Shown: one piece after another, positions 1 to 8,985 of the stretch
Numbering within the stretch: the first letter of the stretch is position 1
Layout: each line of letters begins with the position of its first letter
Assembly: GCF_900109165.1 (NCBI RefSeq)
Contig: NZ_FNZF01000001.1
Span: 735,376 to 799,375 of the forward strand
From: Bhargavaea ginsengi
GTDB lineage: Bacteria > Bacillota > Bacilli > Bacillales_A > Planococcaceae
Direction: 5' to 3'
DNA length: 64,000 nt
Translations under genes and position numbers: made by a program
Notes under the pieces: generated by a model
The model's database searches: none
What the model was told of the DNA's origin: nothing
What the model saw: only the letters and a program-made list of their open reading frames with translations

Positions 1-804
1 GAAGTCACCCTCCTGAGCCCGGTCACCAAGCCGGCGAAAATCGTCTGCCAAGGGGCCAACTACTCCACGCACCGCGCTGAAGCCGGCATGGAAGCCAAGC
101 GCCCGCCGTTCAACATGATTTTCGGCAAGGCGAACAGCTCCCTCACCGGTGCCTATGACACAGTTGTGAGCCCTGAACACGTCAAGCTCCTCGATTATGA
201 AATCGAACTCGGACTCGTGATCGGCAAGGACATTACGGAAGAAACGGCAGTCACAGACGACAACCTTCATGAATATTTGGCAGGACTCGTCGTGGCCAAC
301 GATATTTCCGCGAGGGACGTCCAGCTTGTCCAGGGACAGTGGCTTAAAGGCAAAAGCTACCGCACGTTCTGCCCTACCGGCCCCTACCTTTACCTGCTGG
401 ACAAGGAAGACATTCCGAACATCCACAACCTTGAGCTCAAACTTTGGGTGAATGACGAGATCCGCCAGGAAGCCAACACGGAACAGCTGCTGTTCAAGCC
501 GGCCGAAACGATTGCTGAACTGTCCGGCGTCATGGACTTTGATAAAGGCGATATGATCCTTTCCGGTACAACCGGCGGCGTGGCGCTTAACCTGACTCCT
601 GAGCTGCTGGCCACCGTCTCCAATCCGACCATCGATGCCAACCAACGTCTGGAAGTGCTCATTGAAGCCCAAAGCAAAAGCAACCGTTATCTGAAAGACG
701 GCGATGTGATCCGCACAAGCATCAAGAGCGCAGACGGGACAATCGATCTCGGCGAACAGAAAAACAAGGTACAGGCACCCGCTCTCGTCTCTTCCAAGGC
801 TTAA
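1..804 (+). CDS. Fumarylacetoacetate hydrolase (FAH) family protein, 5'-truncated by window edge
   Basis: The frame is open from base 1, so the true start lies before the window; 267 codons are visible. FAH-fold enzymes use a divalent metal to hydrolyse, decarboxylate or isomerise the oxo-acids that arise after aromatic ring opening. Visible family marks are EIELGLVIGK with its two metal-binding glutamates, DISARDVQ with a conserved acid, and the substrate loop GKSYRTFCPTGP. A FAD hydroxylase and an extradiol dioxygenase follow on the same strand, which suggests work on the ring-cleavage product in a meta-cleavage route. The exact reaction (hydrolase or isomerase) cannot be read from the sequence. 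The second FAH gene at 36.6-37.6 kb is clearly a different member. Confidence 0.9.
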   Translation, partial: EVTLLSPVTKPAKIVCQGANYSTHRAEAGMEAKRPPFNMIFGKANSSLTGAYDTVVSPEHVKLLDYEIELGLVIGKDITEETAVTDDNLHEYLAGLVVANDISARDVQLVQGQWLKGKSYRTFCPTGPYLYLLDKEDIPNIHNLELKLWVNDEIRQEANTEQLLFKPAETIAELSGVMDFDKGDMILSGTTGGVALNLTPELLATVSNPTIDANQRLEVLIEAQSKSNRYLKDGDVIRTSIKSADGTIDLGEQKNKVQAPALVSSKA

Positions 805-874
805 ATCAATGGGGTGCCCTGCACCCACGGCCAAATTGTATGCGCTTGCACTCATATGAAGATGGAGGTTAAAC

Positions 875-2458
875 ATGACGAATACACACGCTTATGACGT
901 GATCGTGATCGGCTATGGCCCGGTCGGCAAAATGGTTTCCGCCCTGCTTGGGCAGAAAGGCTGGAAAGTCGGTGTTTTCGAACGGCATGACCGTCCCTAT
1001 GGGCTGCCCCGGGCGGTGAAATATGATCACGAAATTACTCGCCTGCTTCAGAAAATCTGCCCTGTCGAGGACATTCAGAGGATTTCAGTAAAGGTGCCTG
1101 ACAACTACGTCTGGTGCAACGCAGACCGGGTTCCCCTCCTCGAAATCGACTGGTCGCAGGACGGCATATCCGGCTGGCCGGCTGACATGCTGTTCAACCA
1201 GGCCGAACTGGAAACGATCATGAATGAAGCCTGTGAAAGCCTACCTTCAGTTAATATCAATCTCGGCTACAACGCGATTCATCTCGATGAGCACGAAGAT
1301 CAGGTCAACGTCTTGTTCAAGTCCATCAACGGTGAAGTGATCAATACGGCCGCCAAGTATGTCATCGGCTGTGATGGCGCGAACAGTTTTGTCCGTGACA
1401 ACATGGAGCACACCATCACCGATCTCGGATTCTACAATGACTTCCTCATCGTGGACATCATCCCGACAGAAGATATGGAATTCAACCCGATGAACCTGCA
1501 GGTCTGCGATCCGAAGCGGCCGACCACCTGTGTGTCCGGCGGTCCCGGCAGGAGGCGCTGGGAATTCATGCTCCTTCCCGGCGAAACCAAGGAAGAGTTC
1601 AAAAGCGAAGAGGTCGCATGGGATCTCCTGAAGTCGTGGGGCATCCATCCCGGAAATGCAAAGATGGAACGCCATGCGGTCTATACATTCAAGGCCAAGT
1701 GGGTCGACCAATGGCGTAAAAACCGGCTGTTTCTGGCCGGAGACGCCGCTCACCTCACCCCGCCTTTCATGGGACAGGGCATGTCATCCGGCATCCGGGA
1801 CGCCGCCAATCTGGCCTGGAAGATGGATCTCCTTCTGAAAGGCGTCACTGATGACTCGATTCTGGATTCCTACACGGAAGAGCGGAAGCCCCATATGGAA
1901 AAGCTGATCGAGGCTGCCATTTACCTCGGGAAAATCATTTGCACCACAGACGTGGAACGCGCAAAACAGCGGGATGAACAGTTCCTGAGCGGAAACTTCC
2001 CTCCGTTCCCCGCTTTCCCGACGCTCACAGAAGGTGTATTCGACAGGAGCGGAAGCGAAAAAGAGGTCGGATTGACCGGGCATCTTTCCCCTCAAGGAGT
2101 AGTCGAGTTCGACGGCAAGACCGGATTATTTGATGACGTCGTCGGCCAAGGCTGGGTGCTTGCGGGATGGAACCATGATCCGAAAGAGCTGCTGAATGAC
2201 CAGCAGATTCAGATGCTTGAGGACATCGGAACGGTGTTCGCCAAAGTTGTCCCGAAAGATCAGCCTGAACCGGCTGCAGTGATTGATACTGACGGAACAT
2301 ATGAAGAATTCTTCCGAAGCAACGGCGCTGAAGTCGCCCTGTACCGTCCGGATTTCTACATTTATGGTGTCCGAGGACAGAAAGAAGAACTGCCAACATT
2401 GATCCAAGGCCTTTCCGAACAGCTTACCCAACAGACAAACTTGGCGAATGCCCGATAA
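875..2458 (+). CDS. FAD-dependent aromatic monooxygenase (MhpA-like)
   Basis: A 527-residue flavoprotein hydroxylase, expected to use NAD(P)H and O2 to hydroxylate a phenolic ring. The N-terminal dinucleotide fold is GYGPVG (residues about 13-18); a DG motif sits in VIGCDGANSF (about 165), and the FAD ribityl motif is LFLAGDAAHLTPPFMGQG (about 285-302). A C-terminal thioredoxin-like region of about 120 residues ends in ALYRPDFYIYGV, as in 3-(3-hydroxyphenyl)propionate hydroxylase and resorcinol hydroxylase relatives. The length is typical. A good ribosome site (GGAGG) precedes the ATG. It lies between the FAH gene and the dioxygenase, so it probably makes the catechol-type substrate of the latter. 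Substrate assignment is inference. Confidence 0.9.
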   Translation: MTNTHAYDVIVIGYGPVGKMVSALLGQKGWKVGVFERHDRPYGLPRAVKYDHEITRLLQKICPVEDIQRISVKVPDNYVWCNADRVPLLEIDWSQDGISGWPADMLFNQAELETIMNEACESLPSVNINLGYNAIHLDEHEDQVNVLFKSINGEVINTAAKYVIGCDGANSFVRDNMEHTITDLGFYNDFLIVDIIPTEDMEFNPMNLQVCDPKRPTTCVSGGPGRRRWEFMLLPGETKEEFKSEEVAWDLLKSWGIHPGNAKMERHAVYTFKAKWVDQWRKNRLFLAGDAAHLTPPFMGQGMSSGIRDAANLAWKMDLLLKGVTDDSILDSYTEERKPHMEKLIEAAIYLGKIICTTDVERAKQRDEQFLSGNFPPFPAFPTLTEGVFDRSGSEKEVGLTGHLSPQGVVEFDGKTGLFDDVVGQGWVLAGWNHDPKELLNDQQIQMLEDIGTVFAKVVPKDQPEPAAVIDTDGTYEEFFRSNGAEVALYRPDFYIYGVRGQKEELPTLIQGLSEQLTQQTNLANAR

Positions 2459-2476
2459 ATCAGGAGGTAGATGACT

Positions 2477-3367
2477 ATGACAAACGTGAAAGCATTCCGG
2501 CTGGTGTACGTGAATTTCGCTTCCCCAAACGCTGAAAAGTTGAAGGATTACTATATCCGTACGATGGGATATGTCCTGACGAAAGAAGAAAGCGGCGTCA
2601 TTTATCTGAGCAACGGCTTCGACCACCACAACATCATCATCACCCCTGCCCTGGAGAAAAAAGTCCTGAGCTACGGCTACCAGCTGGACGGAAAGCTGAC
2701 ACACGAAGAAGTCCAAGCCGAACTCAAAGAAATCGGCATCTCTTCTATCGTGAAAACGGACGCTATCCCGGGCGTTTCCGAACTGGTCGAACTCCATGAC
2801 CCGGACGGCAACACTGTCCACATCTTTAATGAAATCGAGCATCCTGCGCCAGGCTTCGGCCAATCGGGCATCGTCCCGCAGAAACTCGGCCACCTTGCCT
2901 TCTATGCAAAAGACTTCAAGAATGTCATTAAATTCTACGAGGACGCACTCGGGTTCATGTTCAGCGACCAGATCGGCGAAGACTTCGCCAACTTTCTCAC
3001 CTGCAACACCGACCACCATGTCATCAACATTGTCGCGTCCGAAACCAAAAGCCAGACGCTGCACCATATCGCGTTCCAACTCAAAGACGCCAGCCACCAC
3101 ACCATCAGCAGCGACTTGCTGGCCAAACACGGCCACCCCGTCATCTGGGGCCCGTCCCGCCACACCTCCGGCCACAACATCGCCACCTATCACTATGACC
3201 CGGACGGCAACGTCGTCGAACTGTTCACCGACATGGACGTCTACGTCCCGGAACTCGGAATCTACGAACCCCGCCCATGGCACGAATTCCTTCCGCTCAA
3301 GCCACGCGTATGGGACGGCCTCAGCGCCTGGGGAACCGAATTCGAAGTCGACCTGGCGAATGTATAA
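2477..3367 (+). CDS. Extradiol ring-cleavage dioxygenase, VOC (glyoxalase-fold) type
   Basis: A two-module VOC protein of 296 residues, the size of type I extradiol dioxygenases that open catechols next to the diol using Fe(II). The expected iron ligands in the C-terminal module are visible: His139 in GHLAFYAKD, His197 in LHHIAFQLKD and Glu248 in GNVVELFTD. An ATG six bases upstream (2471) abuts the AGGAGG directly; the ATG at 2477 has a normal 9-base spacing and is preferred. The gene is 18 bp after the hydroxylase stop and ends at a strong terminator, so it closes the FAH-hydroxylase-dioxygenase operon. The catechol substrate is not identifiable from sequence. Confidence 0.88.
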   Translation: MTNVKAFRLVYVNFASPNAEKLKDYYIRTMGYVLTKEESGVIYLSNGFDHHNIIITPALEKKVLSYGYQLDGKLTHEEVQAELKEIGISSIVKTDAIPGVSELVELHDPDGNTVHIFNEIEHPAPGFGQSGIVPQKLGHLAFYAKDFKNVIKFYEDALGFMFSDQIGEDFANFLTCNTDHHVINIVASETKSQTLHHIAFQLKDASHHTISSDLLAKHGHPVIWGPSRHTSGHNIATYHYDPDGNVVELFTDMDVYVPELGIYEPRPWHEFLPLKPRVWDGLSAWGTEFEVDLANV

Positions 3368-3371
3368 AAGA

Positions 3372-3408
3372 AGCCGGCAACCCTTTTCGAAGGGCTGCCG
3401 GCTTTTTT
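3372..3408 (+). terminator. Intrinsic terminator of the meta-cleavage operon
   Basis: An inverted repeat AGCCGGCA..TGCCGGCT with extra ACCC/GGG pairing is followed by six T residues, just after the dioxygenase stop codon. Confidence 0.92.
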
Positions 3409-3411
3409 GAT

Positions 3412-3499
3412 TTGGTGAGAACTCAGGTGGCGTTCGTTGTAACTCAGGCCTGCATGGTGGGAGTTCAGATAGGCCGAGGTTGTGATTCACACCTGTTTA
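3412..3499 (+). repeat. 22-bp-period intergenic array (copy a)
   Basis: Four degenerate units (GGTGAGAACTCAGG, GTTGTAACTCAGG, GGTGGGAGTTCAG, GGTTGTGATTCAC) are spaced 21, 21 and 22 bp apart. They lie between the operon terminator and the 3' end of the convergent M20 gene. Same family as the arrays near 7.1, 18.6, 21.2, 33.6, 37.7, 39.1 and 58.3 kb. No coding function seen. Confidence 0.75.
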
Positions 3500-3525
3500 C
3501 CACAACTTATTTCAATTGGAACGAA

Positions 3526-4659
3526 TCAGCTTTCTTTCACCCGCTCCGCGTGAATTGCAATGATCTCACTGAGGATTTCAATCCCGTTCATCATGGCCTC
3601 GCGGTTAAATGTCATGTCCGGGTGATGGAGTCCCGGTGCCAGTCCGCAGCCCAGGCCCACCATAGTCGCTTTCAGATGCGGGCGTTTGATGGTATAGAAG
3701 TGGAAGTCGTCTCCTCCCGGGGTGATGATCGGTTCGGTCAGGTTGTTTTCTCCGATTGTCCGGACAATGGCCTGCCGGGCGACTTCTTCCGCATCCGGAT
3801 GGACTTCCGCCGCTGCGATTCCGAAGTCATCGGTAATATTGATTTCAACATTGAACAGATCCCGCGCGGATTGGATGATTTCCAGGATTCTTGAACGGAG
3901 CTGTGTCATGGCTTCGTTTGTCTGCGCACGGATGTCCAATGCGACCGATGCATTGCCCGGGATAATATTGATGTTCCGGCCGCCTGCCAGGAACCTCGTG
4001 ACTTTTGCAGTGTGCGGTACATTCGGATCCAGGTGAATGGTGTGGAATGCATTGACGAGATAGGTACCGATCTCCACTGCATTATGTGTCAGGTGCGGAC
4101 GTGCTCCGTGTGCATCGTCCCCTCTGATTTCAAAGGCGATTGCGCCGGTTGCCCCGTGCACGATTGCCGGAGCGGCTTTGCCATCCGATGTCTCCTGGTG
4201 TGGACGCAGATGGATACCGTAGTAATAGTCCACGTCGTCCACGACACCCTTTTCGACCAGCTTAAGTGCACCGGTCCCCACTTCTTCTGCCGGCTGGAAA
4301 ATAAAGCGTACACCGACTTTTTCGAGGAGTTCTGGTTGCTGTCGGAGCTTCCACATCGTGCCTAGGACCATGGTCATATGGGCGTCATGGCCGCAGGAAT
4401 GATTGGCCCGCATTTCCCCCTGAACTTCTTGATACAGGGCATCCATGTCTGCCCGGACGGCAATAACAGGAGCTCCATCAGAGAAGTTTCCGATATCCCC
4501 GATCACGCCCGTGCAATCCTCGAATGTTCGGATCCGGCATCCGGCTTCCGCCAGCAGTTCAGCAACCGTTTTGGTTGTTTCCTTCTCCTCCCAGCTCAGT
4601 TCGGGATATGCATGGAAATGTTCGAACGTCTCCATCACTCTACTCTTCAATTCTGTCAT
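3526..4659 (-). CDS. M20 family metallo-amidohydrolase
   Basis: A 377-residue zinc hydrolase of the aminoacylase/IAA-amino acid hydrolase branch of M20. These enzymes cleave N-acyl amino acids or small amides in the cytoplasm. Metal-binding marks are HSCGHDAH (residues 87-94) and the catalytic acid pair in IFQPAEEVGTGA (near 130). The RpiR regulator gene ends 17 bp upstream on the same strand, so the two probably form one transcript divergent from the YfcC-type carrier. A likely scheme is import of an acylated or basic amino acid followed by hydrolysis, but the substrate is unknown. One of seven M20 enzymes in the window. Confidence 0.9.
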   Translation of the reverse strand: MTELKSRVMETFEHFHAYPELSWEEKETTKTVAELLAEAGCRIRTFEDCTGVIGDIGNFSDGAPVIAVRADMDALYQEVQGEMRANHSCGHDAHMTMVLGTMWKLRQQPELLEKVGVRFIFQPAEEVGTGALKLVEKGVVDDVDYYYGIHLRPHQETSDGKAAPAIVHGATGAIAFEIRGDDAHGARPHLTHNAVEIGTYLVNAFHTIHLDPNVPHTAKVTRFLAGGRNINIIPGNASVALDIRAQTNEAMTQLRSRILEIIQSARDLFNVEINITDDFGIAAAEVHPDAEEVARQAIVRTIGENNLTEPIITPGGDDFHFYTIKRPHLKATMVGLGCGLAPGLHHPDMTFNREAMMNGIEILSEIIAIHAERVKES

Positions 4660-4676
4660 TACGAAAATCCCCTCTC

Positions 4677-5474
4677 TTATTTCACATAATATTGATTCGC
4701 AGGATTGATGAAATCCAGTTTCCCAAGCTTTTTGGCAACGTGCAGCAACAAAGTATTCATCACCGAAAACGTAACAGGCCCCTTTTCTAAAACCGACCTT
4801 TCAGCCCCCGGCAGCACCAGCGCATGGTCCGCGTACCGGACAACCGGGGAATGAGAAGAATCTGTAATCACGAGCACTTGATTTCCGTTATCCCTTGCCT
4901 CTTCCGCCAGCCTGATTGTGCCCAGCGCATAGCGATAATAAGAGAAGATCACGACACAATGTCCGCTGCCTTTCTTAATAATCCCAATGTCCGTCTCAGG
5001 ACGATATAAGGCGGCTGTCCCCGTCAGAGTGTTCAGCAGAAAAGCAAACCAATGGGCAAACGGGAACGACTGATAATACCCGACAACCTGAACAGTCTCA
5101 GACTCAGAGAGGATGTCGACGAACTTGCGGCCGATGTCCGTATCCAATTCTGCTGCGGCTTTCTGGATATTCCGCACGTCACTGCCCATGATGCGGCCAA
5201 AAGGATTTTCTGTATCTCCCGCACTTTCATCTGCCACAACAGGACCGGCCAGTAGCGTCTGCTGGATATCTTTCTGCAATTCTCCGAACCCGTCAAAACC
5301 GATCGCCTTTGAAAAGCGGACGACCATCGTCTCGCTTACACCCAATACTTCGGCAATCTGCTTCGCAGGCCGAGTGGCAAAGAGGATGGGATTCGCCAGC
5401 AGGACTTCCCCTACTTTTTTCAAGCCGGGTGTCAATGAATCAAACGAATTTCTTATTTTTTCACGATAAGGCAT
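4677..5474 (-). CDS. RpiR/MurR family transcriptional regulator
   Basis: An N-terminal helix-turn-helix (about residues 1-75, with QIAEVLGVSETMVVRFSKAI) is followed by a SIS phosphosugar-type domain (about 100-240). The frame is open to 5513, but the ATG at 5474 has AGGAGG at 5481-5486 with 6-base spacing, so a 265-residue protein starting MPYREKIRNSF is preferred. RpiR proteins bind DNA as dimers and sense sugar phosphates or other small ligands. It lies upstream of the M20 gene and divergent from the YfcC-like carrier, so it most likely controls both. The ligand is unknown. Confidence 0.9.
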   Translation of the reverse strand: MPYREKIRNSFDSLTPGLKKVGEVLLANPILFATRPAKQIAEVLGVSETMVVRFSKAIGFDGFGELQKDIQQTLLAGPVVADESAGDTENPFGRIMGSDVRNIQKAAAELDTDIGRKFVDILSESETVQVVGYYQSFPFAHWFAFLLNTLTGTAALYRPETDIGIIKKGSGHCVVIFSYYRYALGTIRLAEEARDNGNQVLVITDSSHSPVVRYADHALVLPGAERSVLEKGPVTFSVMNTLLLHVAKKLGKLDFINPANQYYVK

Positions 5475-5513
5475 CACGGGCCTCCTATGAATCAAATAAT
5501 TTAATATTGCCAA

Positions 5514-5554
5514 AATAAATTATAAGGTTTATTATTTTCATTAGTCAAATAAAC
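5514..5554. promoter_or_regulatory. Candidate RpiR operator in divergent promoter region
   Basis: Three AT-rich half-sites alternate in orientation: AATAAA (5514-5519), GTTTATT (5527-5533) and AATAAAC (5548-5554). They fill the short gap between the RpiR gene and the carrier gene. Position and symmetry suggest an operator; binding is inferred only. Confidence 0.4.
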
Positions 5555-5587
5555 TTCAGAAGATTTAGCACAAAGGGAGTGATTTCG

Positions 5588-6976
5588 TTGAAAAAGAGGT
5601 TTGCGACATTGCCGGATGCTTATGTCATCCTTTTCATTATCCTGGCGCTGGCAGCCATCATGACATGGGTTGTCCCTGCAGGGGAATATGAAAGAGAAGA
5701 AACAGATACCGCCACGGTTGTCGTTCCGGGCAGCTACTCACAAATCGATTCGGAACCCGCCGGCCTCATGGATGTCTTTCTGGCCATCCAGGAAGGGATG
5801 ATCGCGGCTGCTCCACTGATTTTCCTGGTTCTGATCATCGGCGGATCGTTTGCTGTCATTGAAGCAACCGGTGCGATTGATGCACTGATCCTGAAAACCA
5901 TTGAGAAAACCAAGAATAAGGAATTGATACTGATTGCGGGCGTCATGGTACTGTTCTCTGTTTTCGGCGCTCTGGGTATTGTCGTCAATGCGGTCATCGC
6001 CTTTATCCCAATCGGCATCATCCTTGCCCGCTCCATGAAATTTGACGCCATCGTCGGTGTATCCATCATCTATCTCGGCGCCTATTCAGGATTCGCTACC
6101 GCATTCCTTGATCCGCTGACGGTCGGAACCGCCCAGCAAATTGCTGAACTTCCGATTTTCTCCGGAGTCGGCTACCGGATTGTCATCTATGCCACTGTCG
6201 TATTAGCCACGATTCTCTATATATTCTGGTACGCAAAAAAGATTCAAAGAGATCCTTCCAAAGGTGTCCTGAGCGATAATCCTTTCCCGAAAGTGGAAAA
6301 AGGGCAGGCGGATACTGATGTCGAAATGACCGGTGTCCACAAGTTGGTCCTGCTCTGGCTCGTCATCGGAATTGGAATCTATGTCTATGGCGTATTCCAG
6401 CACCAATGGGGCCTGAATGAAATGGCCGCCATCTTCCTGATCATCGCTGTCGGTACTGCCTTCATCGACCGCATTACACCAAACCGACTGGTTGCTGAAT
6501 TCTTCAACGGTGCCAAAGGGCTCGTATATGGCGCATTGATCATCGGGATGGCCCGCTCCATCGTTGTCATCCTCGAGAACGGAAAAATCCTTGATACCAT
6601 CGTTGAAGGCATGGCTGCTATGATGGCGCCGTTCACCAGCGCCACAGGAGCCGTCGCCATGTTCATCGCAAACGCACTCTTCAACTTCCTGGTCACATCC
6701 GGTAGCGGACAGGCGGTCATCGTCATGCCGATCATGACGCCGCTTGCCGACATCATGGATGTCCCGCGCCAGATCGCGGTCCAGGCTTACAAAATGGGGG
6801 ATGGCTTTACCAACGTCATCACCCCGACTTCCGGCGTACTGATGGCCTGCCTCGCTGTCGCCGGTGTACCGTGGACAAAATGGGCTAAATTCGTTGCACC
6901 TCTGCTGCTGATCTGGTCTGTTATCGCAATCATCTTCCTTGTCATCGGTGTTTGGATGGACTGGGGTCCGTTCTGA
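5588..6976 (+). CDS. YfcC-family membrane carrier (C4-dicarboxylate/basic amino acid type)
   Basis: A polytopic membrane protein of about 462 residues with roughly 12 hydrophobic segments. The N-terminal WVVPAGEYERE and the repeat-type glycine-rich stretches fit the YfcC/DcuC-like secondary carriers. A GTG at 5579 is possible but sits on top of the ribosome site; the TTG at 5588, preceded by AAGGGAGTGA, gives MKKRFATLPDAYVI and is preferred. The gene is divergent from RpiR and the M20 hydrolase and ends at an intrinsic terminator. Known relatives carry basic amino acids or dicarboxylates. The M20 neighbour suggests an amino acid derivative, but this is inference. Confidence 0.85.
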   Translation: MKKRFATLPDAYVILFIILALAAIMTWVVPAGEYEREETDTATVVVPGSYSQIDSEPAGLMDVFLAIQEGMIAAAPLIFLVLIIGGSFAVIEATGAIDALILKTIEKTKNKELILIAGVMVLFSVFGALGIVVNAVIAFIPIGIILARSMKFDAIVGVSIIYLGAYSGFATAFLDPLTVGTAQQIAELPIFSGVGYRIVIYATVVLATILYIFWYAKKIQRDPSKGVLSDNPFPKVEKGQADTDVEMTGVHKLVLLWLVIGIGIYVYGVFQHQWGLNEMAAIFLIIAVGTAFIDRITPNRLVAEFFNGAKGLVYGALIIGMARSIVVILENGKILDTIVEGMAAMMAPFTSATGAVAMFIANALFNFLVTSGSGQAVIVMPIMTPLADIMDVPRQIAVQAYKMGDGFTNVITPTSGVLMACLAVAGVPWTKWAKFVAPLLLIWSVIAIIFLVIGVWMDWGPF

Positions 6977-7001
6977 TTGAAAGTAAATGAATAATGAAGA
7001 G

Positions 7002-7034
7002 AAGGACGAACCTTTTGACGGGTTCGTCCTTTTT
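7002..7034 (+). terminator. Intrinsic terminator after YfcC-like gene
   Basis: A 10-bp stem AGGACGAACC/GGTTCGTCCT with a short loop is followed by a T run. Confidence 0.92.
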
Positions 7035-7049
7035 GTATGGACAGATATA

Positions 7050-7101
7050 TGGGAGTCGGGGCTTGGTAAACACTCGAGCAACAAGGGTAATCACTCGTTA
7101 A
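7050..7101 (+). repeat. 22-bp-period intergenic array (copy b)
   Basis: Two clear units, GGTAAACACTCG and GGTAATCACTCG, have their CACTC cores 21 bp apart (7071 and 7092). A weaker GGGAGTCGG lies one period before them. The array directly abuts the truncated MFS remnant. Confidence 0.65.
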
Positions 7102-7106
7102 CCTCA

Positions 7107-7322
7107 TACCTCTCCATCACCCCATCCATGGGAGACCAGTTCGGCGCCGCTCCGTACCTGTTCGGCGGCTTCATGATTTTCGGCCTCCTGATCTCCCTGG
7201 TGCTCTCCATCTTCTCGCCGGATACCCGGACGATTACGCAGTACGAAGAGCATGAAGAACTTGGAGACTTTGAAGAACCGGAACCAAATCTGACCACTTC
7301 CGGGAAACAGTTGAATTATTGA
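7107..7322 (+). pseudogene. C-terminal remnant of an MFS-type transporter
   Basis: An open stretch with no plausible start encodes one transmembrane helix (FGAAPYLFGGFMIFGLL, then a second hydrophobic run) and a charged tail (TQYEEHEELGDFEEPEP). This looks like the last helix and cytoplasmic tail of a major facilitator permease. The N-terminal nine-tenths is missing. The intact tail and good codon use suggest a recent deletion. The left edge coincides with the repeat array at 7050-7101. Confidence 0.6.
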
Positions 7323-7327
7323 GGAAT

Positions 7328-7357
7328 GAAAAAGCAGCCCGAGCGGCTGCTTTTCTT
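7328..7357. terminator. Bidirectional terminator (AAAGCAGCC stem)
   Basis: AAAAGCAGCC/CGGCTGCTTTT hairpin between the MFS remnant (+) and the FGGY kinase (-), with T runs on both strands. Confidence 0.85.
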
Positions 7358-7394
7358 TTGCCTCTATCCAGTTTGATTCACCTTCAGAGTAAGA

Positions 7395-8960
7395 TCACCG
7401 GCTCACTTCCCCGCCGGCCTCCATCTTCTGAAGTTCCGCAATCTCATGAAGGGAACCTTTAATATTTTGATACAGGTTCAGGTACTGCCTGTAGTACTCG
7501 GTGTAAACTGCATGGTTGGCAGCGTCCGGCTCAATCAGCGGTCCGTATTCAAGCCATTCTTTGACGACTTCCGGACCTGAAATGGTTTTGGTGGCAATGC
7601 CGGCGAGGAGGGCATCTGCCAAGGGGGCTTCGACGTCGTCTTTGACGACTTTGACCGGACGACCGGTCACATCCGCGATAATCTGCGGCCAGACGAGGGA
7701 CTTGGATACTCCGCCGACGATGGTGAGCTCTTTGTCCAGTCTGATTTCCGCGCCGTGTACTTCTTCCATGTTATGACGGAGGGCGTAGGCCACGCTTTCC
7801 ATGAGGGCTTTATAAATATCCGCCTTTTTGTGCAGCAAGGTGAGTCCAATAATAGCTCCTCGTGCATGGCTGTCCCAGATGGGGCTCCGCTCCCCCATAA
7901 AGTATGGAAGGACAAGGAGTCCGTTTGATCCCGCAGGCACGTTCATCGCTTCTGTATCGAGCAACGTATACGGGTTGATGCCCGTCAGTTCCGCGGCCAG
8001 CGTTTCGCTCTGGCCCAGGGTGTCTTTGAACCAACTGGCAATTGCGCCTGCTGTGGAGGCTCCCCCGAAGGTATAGATTTTTTCCTCCGGATTCAGTACG
8101 TGCGGCATGCTGACGAGGCCGGGCGACAGATTGGCCCGGTCCGTCACAAACCCCCAGCACATCGACGTCCCGAGCATCGCGACATGGTTACCTTCCTCCA
8201 GCGCGCCCGCGCCGAGTGTGGCAACCGGAGCATCGACTCCCCCAATGACTACAGGGATCCCGGCAGCAAGCCCTGTGCGTTTTGCAGCCTCATCCGTCAC
8301 ATGACCGGCAACTTCGGTGGAGGCGACCAGTCGCTCCGGCATGAAGGATGCCGGAATGCCAAGCTGTTCCATCATCTCGGCAGACCATTCTTTTCTTCGG
8401 ATATCAAAGACGCCGCCGATATTGCCCGCCGAAGAATAATCGACGGCGACCGTATCCGTCAGTTTATGGACGATATAGGAGCAGGGCGGAACGAAGTGAT
8501 GGATCCTGTCCCAAATATCAGGGCGGTTGTTTTTATACCATAGAATCTTCGTGAAGCCAAAATATGAATTCACGGAATTGCCGGTGACCGCAAACAGTTC
8601 GTCAGAGTCGATGTTTTCCCGTACCCATTCCGTCTCGGGCTCCGCCCGCCGGTCCATCCAAATGATGCAGGGCCCGACCGATTCCATCTTTTTATCGACC
8701 GGTATTCCCGAGCCGCCGTACAGACTGCTTACACCGACTGCTTTGATATTCTCCGGAGCCACACCGGCTTTGGCGATCACTTGGGAGATCGTCTGCCAGG
8801 TGGCTTCCTCCCATACATCCGGCCATTGTTCGGCCCAGGAGTGGCGCGGAGTTTCTACTTCATAGCCTTTATAGCTGTGTGCGAGTACCGTCCCTTTTTC
8901 ATCAATCAGTACGGCCTTCGTACCCTGCGTCCCGATATCAACGCCAATCAGATAGTTCAT
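7395..8960 (-). CDS. FGGY-family carbohydrate/polyol kinase
   Basis: A 521-residue ATP-dependent kinase of the FGGY family. The N-terminal phosphate loop is GVDIGTQGTKAVLID, and the C-terminal adenosine-side motif is GGVSKSLVWPQIIADVTG (about residue 440). The frame is open upstream to 9179, but that extension reads through a mobile repeat. The ATG at 8960, preceded by GGGAGGG, gives MNYLIGVDIGT and is chosen. It is the last gene of the polyol operon, separated from glpX by the MITE-like element at 8986-9177. Xylulokinase, erythritol kinase or a related polyol/ketose kinase are all possible. Confidence 0.9.
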   Translation of the reverse strand: MNYLIGVDIGTQGTKAVLIDEKGTVLAHSYKGYEVETPRHSWAEQWPDVWEEATWQTISQVIAKAGVAPENIKAVGVSSLYGGSGIPVDKKMESVGPCIIWMDRRAEPETEWVRENIDSDELFAVTGNSVNSYFGFTKILWYKNNRPDIWDRIHHFVPPCSYIVHKLTDTVAVDYSSAGNIGGVFDIRRKEWSAEMMEQLGIPASFMPERLVASTEVAGHVTDEAAKRTGLAAGIPVVIGGVDAPVATLGAGALEEGNHVAMLGTSMCWGFVTDRANLSPGLVSMPHVLNPEEKIYTFGGASTAGAIASWFKDTLGQSETLAAELTGINPYTLLDTEAMNVPAGSNGLLVLPYFMGERSPIWDSHARGAIIGLTLLHKKADIYKALMESVAYALRHNMEEVHGAEIRLDKELTIVGGVSKSLVWPQIIADVTGRPVKVVKDDVEAPLADALLAGIATKTISGPEVVKEWLEYGPLIEPDAANHAVYTEYYRQYLNLYQNIKGSLHEIAELQKMEAGGEVSR

Positions 8961-8985
8961 CCGCTTTCCCTCCCTAATTAAAGAA

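Noticed and set aside
2126-3490. 454-residue open frame on the minus strand
   Set aside because: It lies wholly antisense to the hydroxylase and dioxygenase genes, has no ribosome site or family motifs, and mirrors their codon bias.
6203-7084. 293-residue minus-strand frame opposite the YfcC-like carrier
   Set aside because: Asp/His/Gly-rich shadow of a membrane-protein gene; crosses a terminator.
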